From contig NZ_BMVB01000010.1 in NCBI RefSeq assembly GCF_014650495.1, positions 168,307-232,306 on the forward strand: a DNA stretch of 64,000 bases, given 5' to 3'. Made by a program: the position numbers and the translations under genes. The notes beneath the pieces are model-generated. The model did not search any database, was not told the DNA's origin, and was given only the letters and a program-made list of their open reading frames with translations. The DNA is from Streptomyces cinnamoneus (GTDB lineage Bacteria > Actinomycetota > Actinomycetes > Streptomycetales > Streptomycetaceae). The stretch's first letter is position 1; each line of letters opens with the position of its first letter. This document shows, piece after piece, positions 24,177-32,629 of this stretch.

Positions 24177-25325
24177 ATGGCAGGCACAGGGAACGGTCCG
24201 CTCGCGGGGGTGCGCGTGGTCGAGCTCGCGGGGATCGGGCCGGGCCCGTTCGCCGCGATGCTGCTCGCCGACCTCGGCGCCGACGTCGTCCGCGTCGACC
24301 GGCCCGGCGGCCAGGCGCTGCACATCGACCCGGCCCACGACATCACCAACCGCAACAAGCGCTCGGTCCTCGTCGACCTCAAGAGCGAGGACGGCCCCGG
24401 CACCGTGCTCGCGCTCGCCGAGCGGGCCGACGTCCTCATCGAGGGCTACCGCCCCGGCGTCGCCGAGCGCCTGGGCGTCGGCCCCGCCGACGCCCTCGCC
24501 CGCAACCCCGCCCTCGTCTACGGGCGGATGACCGGCTGGGGACAGGACGGCCCGCTGGCCCACTCCGCGGGCCACGACATCGGCTACATCGCCGTCACCG
24601 GCGCCCTCGGCATGACCGGCCCCGCCGACGGCCCGCCCTGCGCCCCGGCCAACCTCCTGGGCGACTACGCCGGGGGCTCCCTCTACCTCGTCATCGGCGT
24701 CCTCGCCGCCCTCCAGCACGCCCGCACCACCGGAGCCGGCCAGGTCGTCGACGCCGCCATCGTCGACGGCACCGCCCACCTCACCGCCATGCTGCACGGC
24801 ATGCTGGCGGCCGGCGGCTGGCAGGACCGGCGGGCGGCCAACCTCCTCGACGGCGGCGCGCCCTTCTACGGCACCTACGAGACCTCCGACGGCGGCCACA
24901 TGGCCGTCGGCGCGCTGGAGCCCCGCTTCTGGGCCGAGTTCACCCGGCTCCTGGGCATCGAGGAGGCCGCCCCGGCCCGCGACGACCCCGCCCGCTGGGA
25001 CGAGCTGCGCACCACGATCGCCGACCGCTTCCGCCGCCGCACCCGCGCCGAGTGGACGGCGGTGTTCGAGGGCTCGGACGCGTGTGTGGCGCCCGTCCTG
25101 TCGCTGCGCGAGGCCCCCGGGCACCCGCACCTCGCCGCCCGCGCGACCTTCACCGACCACGACGGCATCACCCAGCCCGCCCCCGCCCCGCGCTTCTCCG
25201 CCACCCCCGGATCGCTGCGCCGCCCGCCTGCCCGGCCGGGGGCCGACACCGCCGAGGTCGCCCGCGACTGGGACGTTCCCGGCCTCGGACGGCCCGAGCG
25301 CCAGAAAGGCAGTCAGAATCGATGA
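24177..25325 (+). CDS. CaiB/BaiF (class III) CoA-transferase family protein
   Basis: The 382-residue protein is a family III CoA-transferase or alpha-methylacyl-CoA racemase relative. It starts with GVRVVELAGIGPGPFAAMLL, then LGADVVRVDRPGG and NRNKRSVLVDLKSEDG, all typical. The GHDIGYIAVTGALG segment and GDYAGGSLYLVIGVLAAL helix match racemase-type members; the active-site Asp/His pair should lie in the former region. It could epimerise 2-methyl-branched acyl-CoA so that branched fatty acids enter beta-oxidation, which fits the next three genes. The stop overlaps the acyl-CoA dehydrogenase start (ATGA). Confidence 0.88.
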   Translation: MAGTGNGPLAGVRVVELAGIGPGPFAAMLLADLGADVVRVDRPGGQALHIDPAHDITNRNKRSVLVDLKSEDGPGTVLALAERADVLIEGYRPGVAERLGVGPADALARNPALVYGRMTGWGQDGPLAHSAGHDIGYIAVTGALGMTGPADGPPCAPANLLGDYAGGSLYLVIGVLAALQHARTTGAGQVVDAAIVDGTAHLTAMLHGMLAAGGWQDRRAANLLDGGAPFYGTYETSDGGHMAVGALEPRFWAEFTRLLGIEEAAPARDDPARWDELRTTIADRFRRRTRAEWTAVFEGSDACVAPVLSLREAPGHPHLAARATFTDHDGITQPAPAPRFSATPGSLRRPPARPGADTAEVARDWDVPGLGRPERQKGSQNR

Positions 25326-26464
25326 AGCGTCAGATCTTCGGTGCCGATCACGAAGCCTTCCGCCGCACCGTGCGCACCTTCCTGGACAAGGAGGTCGTCC
25401 CGCACCACGAGCGCTGGGAGCAGGACGGCATCGTCCCCCGCGACGCCTGGCTGGCGGCCGGCCGGCAGGGGCTGCTCGGGATCGCCGTGCCCGAGGAGTA
25501 CGGCGGCGGGGGCAACGACGACTTCCGCTACAGCGCCGTGCTCACCGAGGAGTTCACCCGCGCCGGCGCCTCCGGCCTCGCGATCGGCCTGCACAACGAC
25601 ATCATCGGCCCCTACCTGACCTCCCTCGCCACCGACGAACAGAAGCGCCGCTGGCTCCCCGGCTTCTGCACGGGCGAGACCATCACCGCCATCGCCATGA
25701 CCGAGCCCGGCGCCGGATCGGACCTGCAGGGCATCCGCACCACGGCAGAGGACCGCGGCGACCACTGGCTGCTCAACGGCTCCAAGACCTTCATCTCCAA
25801 CGGCATCCTCGCCGACCTGGTCGTCGTCGTGGCACGGACGACGCCCGAGGGCGGCGCGAAGGGCCTGAGCCTGTTCGTGGTCGAGCGGGGCACGCCGGGC
25901 TTCGAGCGCGGCCGCAACCTCGACAAGATCGGGCAGAAGGCCCAGGACACCGCCGAGCTGTTCTTCGACGACGTGCGCGTGCCCAAGGAGAACCTCCTCG
26001 GCGAGCGGGACGGAGCGTTCGTCCACCTCATGACCAACCTCCCGCAGGAGCGGCTGAGCATCGCCGTCGCCGCGATCGCCGGCGCCGAGCACCTGCTGGA
26101 GACGACCACGCAGTACGTCAAGGAGCGCGAGGCGTTCGGCCGGCCGCTGGCGAAGCTCCAGCACATCCGCTTCGAGATCGCCGAGATGGCCACCGAGTGC
26201 GCCGTCACCCGCACCTTCCTCGACCGCTGCATCACCGACCACGACCGGGGCGAGCTCGACGCCGTGCACGCCTCGATGGCCAAGTGGTGGGCCACCGAGC
26301 TGCAAAAACGCGTCGCCGACCGGTGCCTGCAACTGCACGGCGGATACGGCTACATGAGCGAGTACCGCGTCGCCAAGGCGTTCACCGACGGCCGGATCCA
26401 GACGATCTACGGTGGTACGACGGAGATCATGAAGGAGATCATCGGCCGCTCCCTGCTGTCCTGA
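25322..26464 (+). CDS. Acyl-CoA dehydrogenase
   Basis: This 380-residue FAD enzyme introduces the alpha-beta double bond into acyl-CoA and passes electrons to ETF. Signatures include MTEPGAGSDLQGI, LNGSKTFISNG and LHGGYGYMSEYRVAKAFTD. At the C-terminal site where medium-chain enzymes carry the catalytic Glu it has IYGGTTEIM, whereas QERLSIAVAAIAGAE carries a Glu at the position used by isovaleryl- and long-chain-type enzymes. I infer a long- or branched-chain preference from this. The ATG at 25322 is translationally coupled to the CoA-transferase. Confidence 0.92.
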   Translation: MKRQIFGADHEAFRRTVRTFLDKEVVPHHERWEQDGIVPRDAWLAAGRQGLLGIAVPEEYGGGGNDDFRYSAVLTEEFTRAGASGLAIGLHNDIIGPYLTSLATDEQKRRWLPGFCTGETITAIAMTEPGAGSDLQGIRTTAEDRGDHWLLNGSKTFISNGILADLVVVVARTTPEGGAKGLSLFVVERGTPGFERGRNLDKIGQKAQDTAELFFDDVRVPKENLLGERDGAFVHLMTNLPQERLSIAVAAIAGAEHLLETTTQYVKEREAFGRPLAKLQHIRFEIAEMATECAVTRTFLDRCITDHDRGELDAVHASMAKWWATELQKRVADRCLQLHGGYGYMSEYRVAKAFTDGRIQTIYGGTTEIMKEIIGRSLLS

Positions 26465-26500
26465 GCCACCGCCCCGCGGGCCCCGCAGTCCTCCCCCTCT

Positions 26501-26510
26501 CCCCCCCCCC
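26501..26510. repeat. Homopolymeric C10 tract
   Basis: Ten consecutive C residues lie in the 61-bp gap before the thiolase gene, just 5' of its GAAAGG ribosome site. Such tracts are prone to slippage and to sequencing error. They would alter only leader spacing here, not a reading frame. Confidence 0.85.
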
Positions 26511-26525
26511 GAAAGGCTTCCGACC

Positions 26526-27740
26526 TTGAGCACCGAAGCGTACGTCTACGACGCGATCCGCACCCCGCGCGGGCGCGGCAAGGCCAACGGCGCACTGCAC
26601 GGCACCAAGCCCATCGACCTCGTCGTCGGCCTCATCCACGAGCTGCGCCGCCGCTTCCCGGACCTGGACCCGGCCGCGATCGACGACATCGTGCTCGGCG
26701 TCGTCAGCCCCGTCGGCGACCAGGGCTCCGACATCGCCCGCATCGCCGCCATCGCCGCGGGCCTGCCCGACACCGTGGCCGGCGTCCAGGAGAACCGGTT
26801 CTGTGCCTCGGGCCTGGAGGCCGTCAACCTCGCCGCCGCCAAGGTCCGCTCCGGCTGGGAGGACCTCGTCCTCGCCGGTGGCGTGGAGTCGATGTCCCGG
26901 GTGCCCATGGCCTCGGACGGCGGCGCCTGGTTCGCGGACCCGATGACCAACTTCGACGTCAACTTCGCGCCCCAGGGCATCGGCGCCGACCTGATCGCCA
27001 CGCTGGAGGGCTTCTCCCGGCTCGGCGTCGACACCTTCGCCGCCCGCTCCCAGGAGCTGGCCGCCGCGGCCTGGAAGGACGGCCGCTTCGAGCGCTCCGT
27101 GGTGCCGGTGCGCGACCGCAACGGCCTGGTCGTCCTCGACCGCGACGAGCACCTGCGCCCCGGCACCACCGCCGAGTCGCTCGCCGCGCTCAAGCCCTCC
27201 TTCGCGGCCATCGGCCACCAGGGCGGCTTCGACGCCGTGGCGCTGCAGCAGTACCACTGGGTCGAGAAGATCGACCACGTCCACCACGCGGGCAACTCCT
27301 CCGGCATCGTCGACGGCGCCGCCCTCGTCGCCATCGGCAGCCGTGAGGTCGGCGAGCGCTACGGCATGCGCCCGAGGGCCCGGATCGTCTCCGCCGCCGT
27401 CTCCGGCTCCGAGCCCACCATCATGCTCACCGGCCCTGCCCCCGCCACCCGCAAGGCCCTGGCCAAGGCCGGGCTGACCATCGGCGACATCGACCTGATC
27501 GAGATCAACGAGGCGTTCGCGGCGGTGGTGCTGCGCTTCGCCAAGGACATGGGCATCGGCCTGGACCGGATCAACGTCAACGGCGGGGCCATCGCCATGG
27601 GCCACCCGCTGGGGGCCACCGGCGCGATGCTGCTCGGCACGGTCGTCGACGAACTGGAACGGCAGGACAAGCGGTACGGGCTGGTCACGCTGTGCGTGGG
27701 CGGCGGCATGGGTATCGCCACGGTCGTCGAGCGCGTCTAG
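26526..27740 (+). CDS. Acetyl-CoA C-acyltransferase (thiolase)
   Basis: The 404-residue thiolase cleaves 3-ketoacyl-CoA with CoA to release acetyl-CoA, the last beta-oxidation step. The acylated nucleophile is Cys93 in NRFCASGLEAV. The C-terminal catalytic His is in GGAIAMGHPLGATGA and the second Cys in TLCVGGGMG. The NEAFA motif is also present. The start is TTG at 26526, with GAAAGG 8 bp upstream. It follows the acyl-CoA dehydrogenase by 61 bp and precedes the hydratase/dehydrogenase by 34 bp, so it forms the beta subunit partner of a FadAB-like complex. Confidence 0.93.
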   Translation: MSTEAYVYDAIRTPRGRGKANGALHGTKPIDLVVGLIHELRRRFPDLDPAAIDDIVLGVVSPVGDQGSDIARIAAIAAGLPDTVAGVQENRFCASGLEAVNLAAAKVRSGWEDLVLAGGVESMSRVPMASDGGAWFADPMTNFDVNFAPQGIGADLIATLEGFSRLGVDTFAARSQELAAAAWKDGRFERSVVPVRDRNGLVVLDRDEHLRPGTTAESLAALKPSFAAIGHQGGFDAVALQQYHWVEKIDHVHHAGNSSGIVDGAALVAIGSREVGERYGMRPRARIVSAAVSGSEPTIMLTGPAPATRKALAKAGLTIGDIDLIEINEAFAAVVLRFAKDMGIGLDRINVNGGAIAMGHPLGATGAMLLGTVVDELERQDKRYGLVTLCVGGGMGIATVVERV

Positions 27741-27774
27741 CCGCTTCCCTTCACTCCCTGGAGACTCCGAGAAA

Positions 27775-29958
27775 ATGAGCCAGCCCACCACCATCCGCTG
27801 GGAGCAGGACGGCGACGGCGTCGTCACCCTCGTCCTCGACGACCCCCGGCAGTCCGCCAACACCATGAACGACGCCTTCAAGGCGTCCCTCACCGCGGTC
27901 GCCGACCGCCTGGAGGCCGAGCTGGAGGCGGACCCGGCGTCCGTCCGGGGCGTCATCGTCACCTCCGCCAAGAAGACGTTCTTCGCCGGCGGCGACCTGC
28001 GCGAGCTGATCGCCGCCACGCCCGCCGACGCCCGGCGCGTCTTCGAGGCCGGCATGACCGTCAAGCGCGACCTGCGCCGCATCGAGACCCTGGGCATCCC
28101 CGTCGTCGCCGCCCTGGGCGGTGCCGCCCTCGGCGGCGGGTACGAGATCGCCCTCGCCTGCCACCACCGCATCGCCCTCGACGCACCCGGCACGAAGATC
28201 GGCCTGCCCGAGGTCACCCTCGGCCTGCTGCCCGGAGGCGGCGGGGTCACCCGCACCGTACGGCTCCTCGGCATCACGGACGCCCTGCTGAAGGTGCTCC
28301 TCCAGGGGACGCAGTACGACGCGCGGCGGGCCCTGGAGGCCGGCCTGATCCACGAGGTGGCGACCCACCCCGGGGAACTCCTCACCAAGGCCCGCGCCTT
28401 CATCGACGCCCACCCGCAGGCGCAGCAGCCCTGGGACGTCAAGGGGTACAAGATCCCCGGCGGTACCCCGGCCAGCCCGCGCTTCGCGGCCAACCTGCCG
28501 GCCTTCCCGGCCACCCTCAAGCAGCAGACCGGCGGCGCGCCCTACCCGGCCCCGCGCAACATCCTCGCCGCCGCCGTCGAGGGCTCGCAGGTCGGCTTCG
28601 AGACCGCGCAGGTCATCGAGGCCCGCTACTTCACCGAGCTGGTCACCGGGCAGACCGCCAAGAACATGATCCAGGCGTTCTTCTTCGACCTGCAGGCCGT
28701 CAACTCCGGCGCCAGCCGCCCCGCCGGCATCGAGCCGCGCACCGTCCGCAAGGTCGCGGTGCTCGGCGCCGGCATGATGGGCGCGGGCATCGCCTACGCC
28801 TGCGCGCGGGCCGGCATCGAGGTCGTGCTCAAGGACGTCTCGGTGGAGAACGCCCGCAAGGGCAAGGCGTACTCCGAGGGCCTCCTCGCCAAGGCGCTGG
28901 CCAAGGGCCGTACGACCGAGCAGAAGCGCGACGAGCTCCTCGCCCGGATCACGCCGACCGCCGACGCCGCCGACCTGGCGGGCTGCGACGTCGTCATCGA
29001 GGCCGTCTTCGAGGACCCGGCGCTCAAGCACAAGGTCTTCCAGGAGATCGAGCACGTCGTCGAGCCGGACGCGCTGCTGTGCTCCAACACCTCCACGCTG
29101 CCCATCACCCTGCTCGCCGAGGGCGTCGAGCGGCGGGCCGACTTCGTCGGACTGCACTTCTTCTCGCCCGTCGACAAGATGCCGCTGGTGGAGATCATCA
29201 AGGGCGAGCGGACCGGGGACGAGGCCCTGGCCCGGGCGTTCGACCTGGTGCGGCAGATCCGCAAGACGCCGATCGTGGTCGGCGACTCGCGCGGTTTCTT
29301 CACCTCGCGCGTCATCGGACGGTTCATCAACGAGGGCGTCGCCATGATCGGCGAGGGCGTCCCCGCCGCCTCCGTCGAGCAGGCCGCCGCCCAGGCCGGC
29401 TACCCGGCGAAGGTGCTCTCCCTGATGGACGAGCTGACCCTCACCCTGCCGCGGAAGATCCGCGACGCGTCGAAGCGGGCGGCGGAGGAGGCCGGCGGCG
29501 TCTGGGAGCCCCACCCGGCGGAGGCGGTCATCGACCGCATGGTCGGGGAGTTCGGCCGCACCGGCCGCAGCGGCGGCGCCGGCTTCTACGACTACGACGG
29601 GGACGGCCGGCGCACCGGGCTGTGGCCGGGCCTGCGCGAGCACTTCGCGCAGGAGGGCGCCCCGGTCCCGTTCGCCGACATGAAGGAGCGCATGCTCTTC
29701 GCGGAGGCGCTGGACACCGTCCGCTGCCTGGAGGAGGGCGTGCTGACCTCGGTCGCCGACGCCAACATCGGCTCGATCCTGGGCATCGGCTTCCCCGGCT
29801 GGACCGGTGGCGCGCTGCAGTACGTCAACGGCTACGAGGGCGGCCTGCCCGGCTTCGTAGCACGGGCCCGCGAGCTGCAGGCGGCGTACGGCGAGCGGTT
29901 CGCGCCGCCCGCCCTGCTGCTGGAGAAGGCGGAGAAGGGCGAGACCTTCACCGACTGA
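27775..29958 (+). CDS. Bifunctional enoyl-CoA hydratase/3-hydroxyacyl-CoA dehydrogenase
   Basis: This 727-residue FadB/FadJ-like fusion performs the hydration and NAD-dependent oxidation steps of beta-oxidation. The N-terminal crotonase domain (about 15-200) carries FFAGGDL and ALGGGYEIALACHHR, with oxyanion-hole residues and LPEVTLGLLPGGGG, which contains the catalytic Glu. The NAD-binding domain starts near residue 322 with VAVLGAGMMGAGIAYACARAG, followed by SNTSTLPI and the catalytic-His region GLHFFSPVDKMPLVEI. The C-terminal 3HCDH domain ends near residue 715. It is the last gene of the operon and converges with the MerR gene across a hairpin. Confidence 0.95.
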   Translation: MSQPTTIRWEQDGDGVVTLVLDDPRQSANTMNDAFKASLTAVADRLEAELEADPASVRGVIVTSAKKTFFAGGDLRELIAATPADARRVFEAGMTVKRDLRRIETLGIPVVAALGGAALGGGYEIALACHHRIALDAPGTKIGLPEVTLGLLPGGGGVTRTVRLLGITDALLKVLLQGTQYDARRALEAGLIHEVATHPGELLTKARAFIDAHPQAQQPWDVKGYKIPGGTPASPRFAANLPAFPATLKQQTGGAPYPAPRNILAAAVEGSQVGFETAQVIEARYFTELVTGQTAKNMIQAFFFDLQAVNSGASRPAGIEPRTVRKVAVLGAGMMGAGIAYACARAGIEVVLKDVSVENARKGKAYSEGLLAKALAKGRTTEQKRDELLARITPTADAADLAGCDVVIEAVFEDPALKHKVFQEIEHVVEPDALLCSNTSTLPITLLAEGVERRADFVGLHFFSPVDKMPLVEIIKGERTGDEALARAFDLVRQIRKTPIVVGDSRGFFTSRVIGRFINEGVAMIGEGVPAASVEQAAAQAGYPAKVLSLMDELTLTLPRKIRDASKRAAEEAGGVWEPHPAEAVIDRMVGEFGRTGRSGGAGFYDYDGDGRRTGLWPGLREHFAQEGAPVPFADMKERMLFAEALDTVRCLEEGVLTSVADANIGSILGIGFPGWTGGALQYVNGYEGGLPGFVARARELQAAYGERFAPPALLLEKAEKGETFTD

Positions 29959-29987
29959 CCGCCCGGAGTGCGAGCGAGGCGGGAGGG

Positions 29988-30010
29988 GGCCCGGCGGCAG
30001 CCGCCGGGCC
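29988..30010. terminator. Bidirectional hairpin terminator
   Basis: GGCCCGGCGG-CAG-CCGCCGGGCC forms a perfect 10-bp GC stem between the convergent beta-oxidation operon and the MerR gene. It has no T tract, as is common for Streptomyces terminators. The MerR stop codon begins at the next base. Confidence 0.65.
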
Positions 30011-30781
30011 TCAGCCCCCGTACGTCGCCCGGAGCTCCTGCTTGAGCGACCGCTGGAACGCCGTCACCAGCGCCTGCACCACCAGCGGCTGCATGTGGGC
30101 GGACAGCGACTTCATCGCCTCCACCTCCGCGGGGTCGCTCTCCTGCTCGCGGTAGGGCCCCCACACCTCGTCGTGGAAGAGCCGCGTCAGCTCCCGGGCC
30201 GTCGAACGGGCGTGCTCCAGCAGGACCGTGCGGGCCGCCAGGAGCGTCTCCAGTGCGATCGGCACGTCCAGCAGCTGCACCCCCAGCCCCAGCAGCCCCG
30301 GGTCCACCCGGAAGGTCTCGGAGCCCTCGGAGCCCTCGGCGTCCGTGCCCCGCTCCAGCACGTTCATCGCGGCCAGCCGGTCGATGTCCGCCTCGGTCAG
30401 GGGCCGCCCGGCCCGCCGCTCCAGCCGCTCGCGCGTGGTCTCCTCGGCCCCGTCCGGCGTCCAGGAGGCCACCAGCGCGCGGTGGATGGCCAGGTCGTGG
30501 GCGCTCAGGTCGTCCGGGAGGCCCCGCACGTAGCGCTCGATGGCGGCCAGCGTCAGGCCCTGGTGCTGCAGCTCCTCGATCAGCGCCAGCCGCGAGAGGT
30601 GGCCGGGCCCGTAGCGGCCCACCCGGCGCGGGCCGAGCTCGGGCGGGGGCAGCAGGCCGCGGGTGCCGTAGAAGCGCACCGTGCGGACGGTCACCCCGGC
30701 GCGGGCGGCCAGCTCGTCGACCGTGAGGCGCACGTCCGCCGCGTCCGCGGTGTCCGCTGCGTTCCCGGCGGATGTCTCCAT
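30011..30781 (-). CDS. MerR family transcriptional regulator
   Basis: The 256-residue protein has an N-terminal winged-helix MerR domain: LTVDELAARAGVTVRTVRFYGTRGLL begins at about residue 19 (written here in two parts: LTVDELAARAG, then VTVRTVRFYGTRGLL), followed by GRYGPGHLSRLALIEELQHQG. A dimerisation helix and a C-terminal effector-like region follow, with no Cys cluster, so it is not a metal sensor. I chose ATG at 30781, behind AGGAAGCGAGG; a GTG at 30805 would add 8 residues. It probably regulates the adjacent beta-oxidation operon, whose promoter has the long spacer such regulators need. Confidence 0.9.
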   Translation of the reverse strand: METSAGNAADTADAADVRLTVDELAARAGVTVRTVRFYGTRGLLPPPELGPRRVGRYGPGHLSRLALIEELQHQGLTLAAIERYVRGLPDDLSAHDLAIHRALVASWTPDGAEETTRERLERRAGRPLTEADIDRLAAMNVLERGTDAEGSEGSETFRVDPGLLGLGVQLLDVPIALETLLAARTVLLEHARSTARELTRLFHDEVWGPYREQESDPAEVEAMKSLSAHMQPLVVQALVTAFQRSLKQELRATYGG

Positions 30782-30819
30782 CGGCGGTGCCTCGCTTCCT
30801 GTCACGCCCTACGGGCCCA

Positions 30820-30849
30820 ACAGTATTGCTGTGCCACCACTGCTGTGAA
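30820..30849 (-). promoter_or_regulatory. Putative promoter of the MerR gene
   Basis: On the minus strand TTCACA (30849-30844) and TACTGT (30825-30820) are spaced by 18 bp. The start point would fall around 30813, giving a very short leader to either candidate start. The -10 overlaps a small dyad ACAG-N5-CTGT that could serve autoregulation. Confidence 0.4.
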
Positions 30850-30875
30850 ACCTTCCCCGGGTCCGTGCACAGGGC

Positions 30876-30909
30876 AAAGGGCCCGTCGCCGTGGCCGACG
30901 GGCCCTTTT
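30876..30909. terminator. Strong terminator after the M1 aminopeptidase gene
   Basis: AAAGGGCCCGTCG (30876-30888) pairs perfectly with CGACGGGCCCTTT (30896-30908) across a 7-nt loop, with T residues on both strands. It sits directly 3' of the minus-strand aminopeptidase gene. It also shields that gene's 3' end from the MerR promoter region. Confidence 0.88.
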
Positions 30910-30924
30910 CCGCGGGTGCGGTGG

Positions 30925-32442
30925 TCAGTGCCGGTGGGCGGCCTGCGCCTCCTGGATCTTCTTCCAGGACTTGGGCTCGGCGGCCTTGCCGGTCAGGGAC
31001 TTGCTCGCCTTGCCCGTGGCGGGCTTGCCGATGCCGTCCTTGGCGGCCACGGCCGCGCTCGGCTTGGAGTCCGTGAACAGCCAGGTGTCGAAGAACTTCT
31101 GCAGCGGCTTGCCGGAGGTCTTCTCGGCGAACGTCACGAAGTCCTGCACCGAGCCGTTGCCGAACTTGTTGTCCGTCTGCCAGCCCTTGAGGATCTTGAA
31201 GAAGGCGGCGTCGCCGACCTTGTTGCGCAGCGCCTGGAGGGTGATGGCGCCGCGCTGGTAGACCGCGCTGTGGAACTGGTTCTGCGCCCCGGGGTCACCC
31301 GGCTTGACCTTCCAGAAGTCGTTGTCCGCCGGGACGGTGGCGTAGACGTAGTCGGCGAGCTCCTGGGCGGTGCCCTCGCCCTCCTTCTCCGACCACAGCC
31401 ACTGCGCGTAGGTGGCGAAGCCCTCGTTGACCCAGATGTCGCGCCAGTTCTTCACCGAGACGTTGTCGCCGAACCACTGGTGGGCGAGCTCGTGCACGAC
31501 CAGCGAGGTGTTGGCGCCGTTGGCGAAACCGGACGGGCTGTAGTACGGGCGGGTCTGCGTCTCCAGCGCGTAGCCGGTCTTGACGTTGGGGACGTAGCCG
31601 CCGATGGCGTTGAAGGGGTAGGGCCCGAAGACCTTGGACTCCCAGTCGATGATCTCGGCGGAGCGCTCGACGCTCGCCTTGGCCGAGGCGAGGTTGTCGC
31701 CCAGGTCCTTGCTGTAGGCGTTGAGGACCGGCAGGCCGTCGGCCGTCTTGTCGGTGGTGATGTCGAACTTGCCGATGGCCAGCGTCGTCAGGTAGCTCGC
31801 CTGCGGCTTGGTGGCGCGCCAGTTGTAGCGCGTCCAGCCCAGCTTGGAGGTCTGCGACTTCAGCTCGCCGTTGCTGACGGTCTGCAGGCCGTCCGGCACC
31901 GACACCGAGATGTCGTACGTGGCCTTGTCCCGCGGGTGGTCGTTGCTGGGGAACCACCAGACGGCGGCCTCCGGCTCGTTGGCCACGACCGCGCCGTCCG
32001 GAGTGCGCTGCCAGGCGGAGAAGCCGTCGATCTTCACCTGCGAGGGGATGTCGCTGTAGCGCACCACCACGGTGATCTGCTTGCCCTTGGGCAGGGGCGC
32101 GAAGGGCGTGATCTCCAGTTCCTGCGCACCCGACTTGGTGAACTGGGTGGGCTTGCCGTTGACCAGGACCTCGCTCACCTTGAGCGCGAAGTCGAGGTTG
32201 AAGCGGGACAGGTCCTGGGTGGTGGTGGCGGTGATGGTCGCCGTGCCCTCCAGCCTGTCCGTCGCCGGCTGGTACTTCAGGCGCAGGTCGTAGTGGGAGA
32301 CGTCGTAACCGCCGTTGCCGGACGCGGGGTAGTAGGAGTCCCCGGCGCTGGGAGCGCCCGGTGTGGCGTCGGCGGCCGACGCCGGGACCGCCAGCATCAG
32401 GAAGGCGGCTGCCGCGCTCGGAACGATGAGTCTGTGACGCAC
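30925..32442 (-). CDS. Secreted M1 family aminopeptidase
   Basis: The 505-residue zinc metallopeptidase trims N-terminal residues from peptides outside the cell. A signal peptide (MRHRLIVPSAAAAFLMLAVPASA-AD, cleavage near residue 23) is followed by the M1 N-terminal beta domain. The gluzincin site HELAHQWFG lies near residue 315, with the third zinc ligand Glu in WVNEGFATYAQ about 20 residues on. The usual GAMEN-like substrate loop is represented by the YALETQTRPYYS region. The C-terminal helical domain is short, as in the Streptomyces secreted group, and ends in a Lys/Ala-rich tail that may bind the wall. It is divergent from the S15-type peptidase. Confidence 0.92.
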   Translation of the reverse strand: MRHRLIVPSAAAAFLMLAVPASAADATPGAPSAGDSYYPASGNGGYDVSHYDLRLKYQPATDRLEGTATITATTTQDLSRFNLDFALKVSEVLVNGKPTQFTKSGAQELEITPFAPLPKGKQITVVVRYSDIPSQVKIDGFSAWQRTPDGAVVANEPEAAVWWFPSNDHPRDKATYDISVSVPDGLQTVSNGELKSQTSKLGWTRYNWRATKPQASYLTTLAIGKFDITTDKTADGLPVLNAYSKDLGDNLASAKASVERSAEIIDWESKVFGPYPFNAIGGYVPNVKTGYALETQTRPYYSPSGFANGANTSLVVHELAHQWFGDNVSVKNWRDIWVNEGFATYAQWLWSEKEGEGTAQELADYVYATVPADNDFWKVKPGDPGAQNQFHSAVYQRGAITLQALRNKVGDAAFFKILKGWQTDNKFGNGSVQDFVTFAEKTSGKPLQKFFDTWLFTDSKPSAAVAAKDGIGKPATGKASKSLTGKAAEPKSWKKIQEAQAAHRH

Positions 32443-32629
32443 GAGTCACTCCCAACTCGTAGGGGGCGAAAGATCAATCGCAGCCTATGTACTCATCGGC
32501 GGTACGGGTATGTCCATGCCTTATCCCGACATCCGATCGACATGTGCCCGTCACGAGACGCCTCGTGAGGCGCAGGTCCCACCGCCTTTCCCCTTCTGCC
32601 CGGGAGTCGGCCGCGCTACCGTCCCCGCC

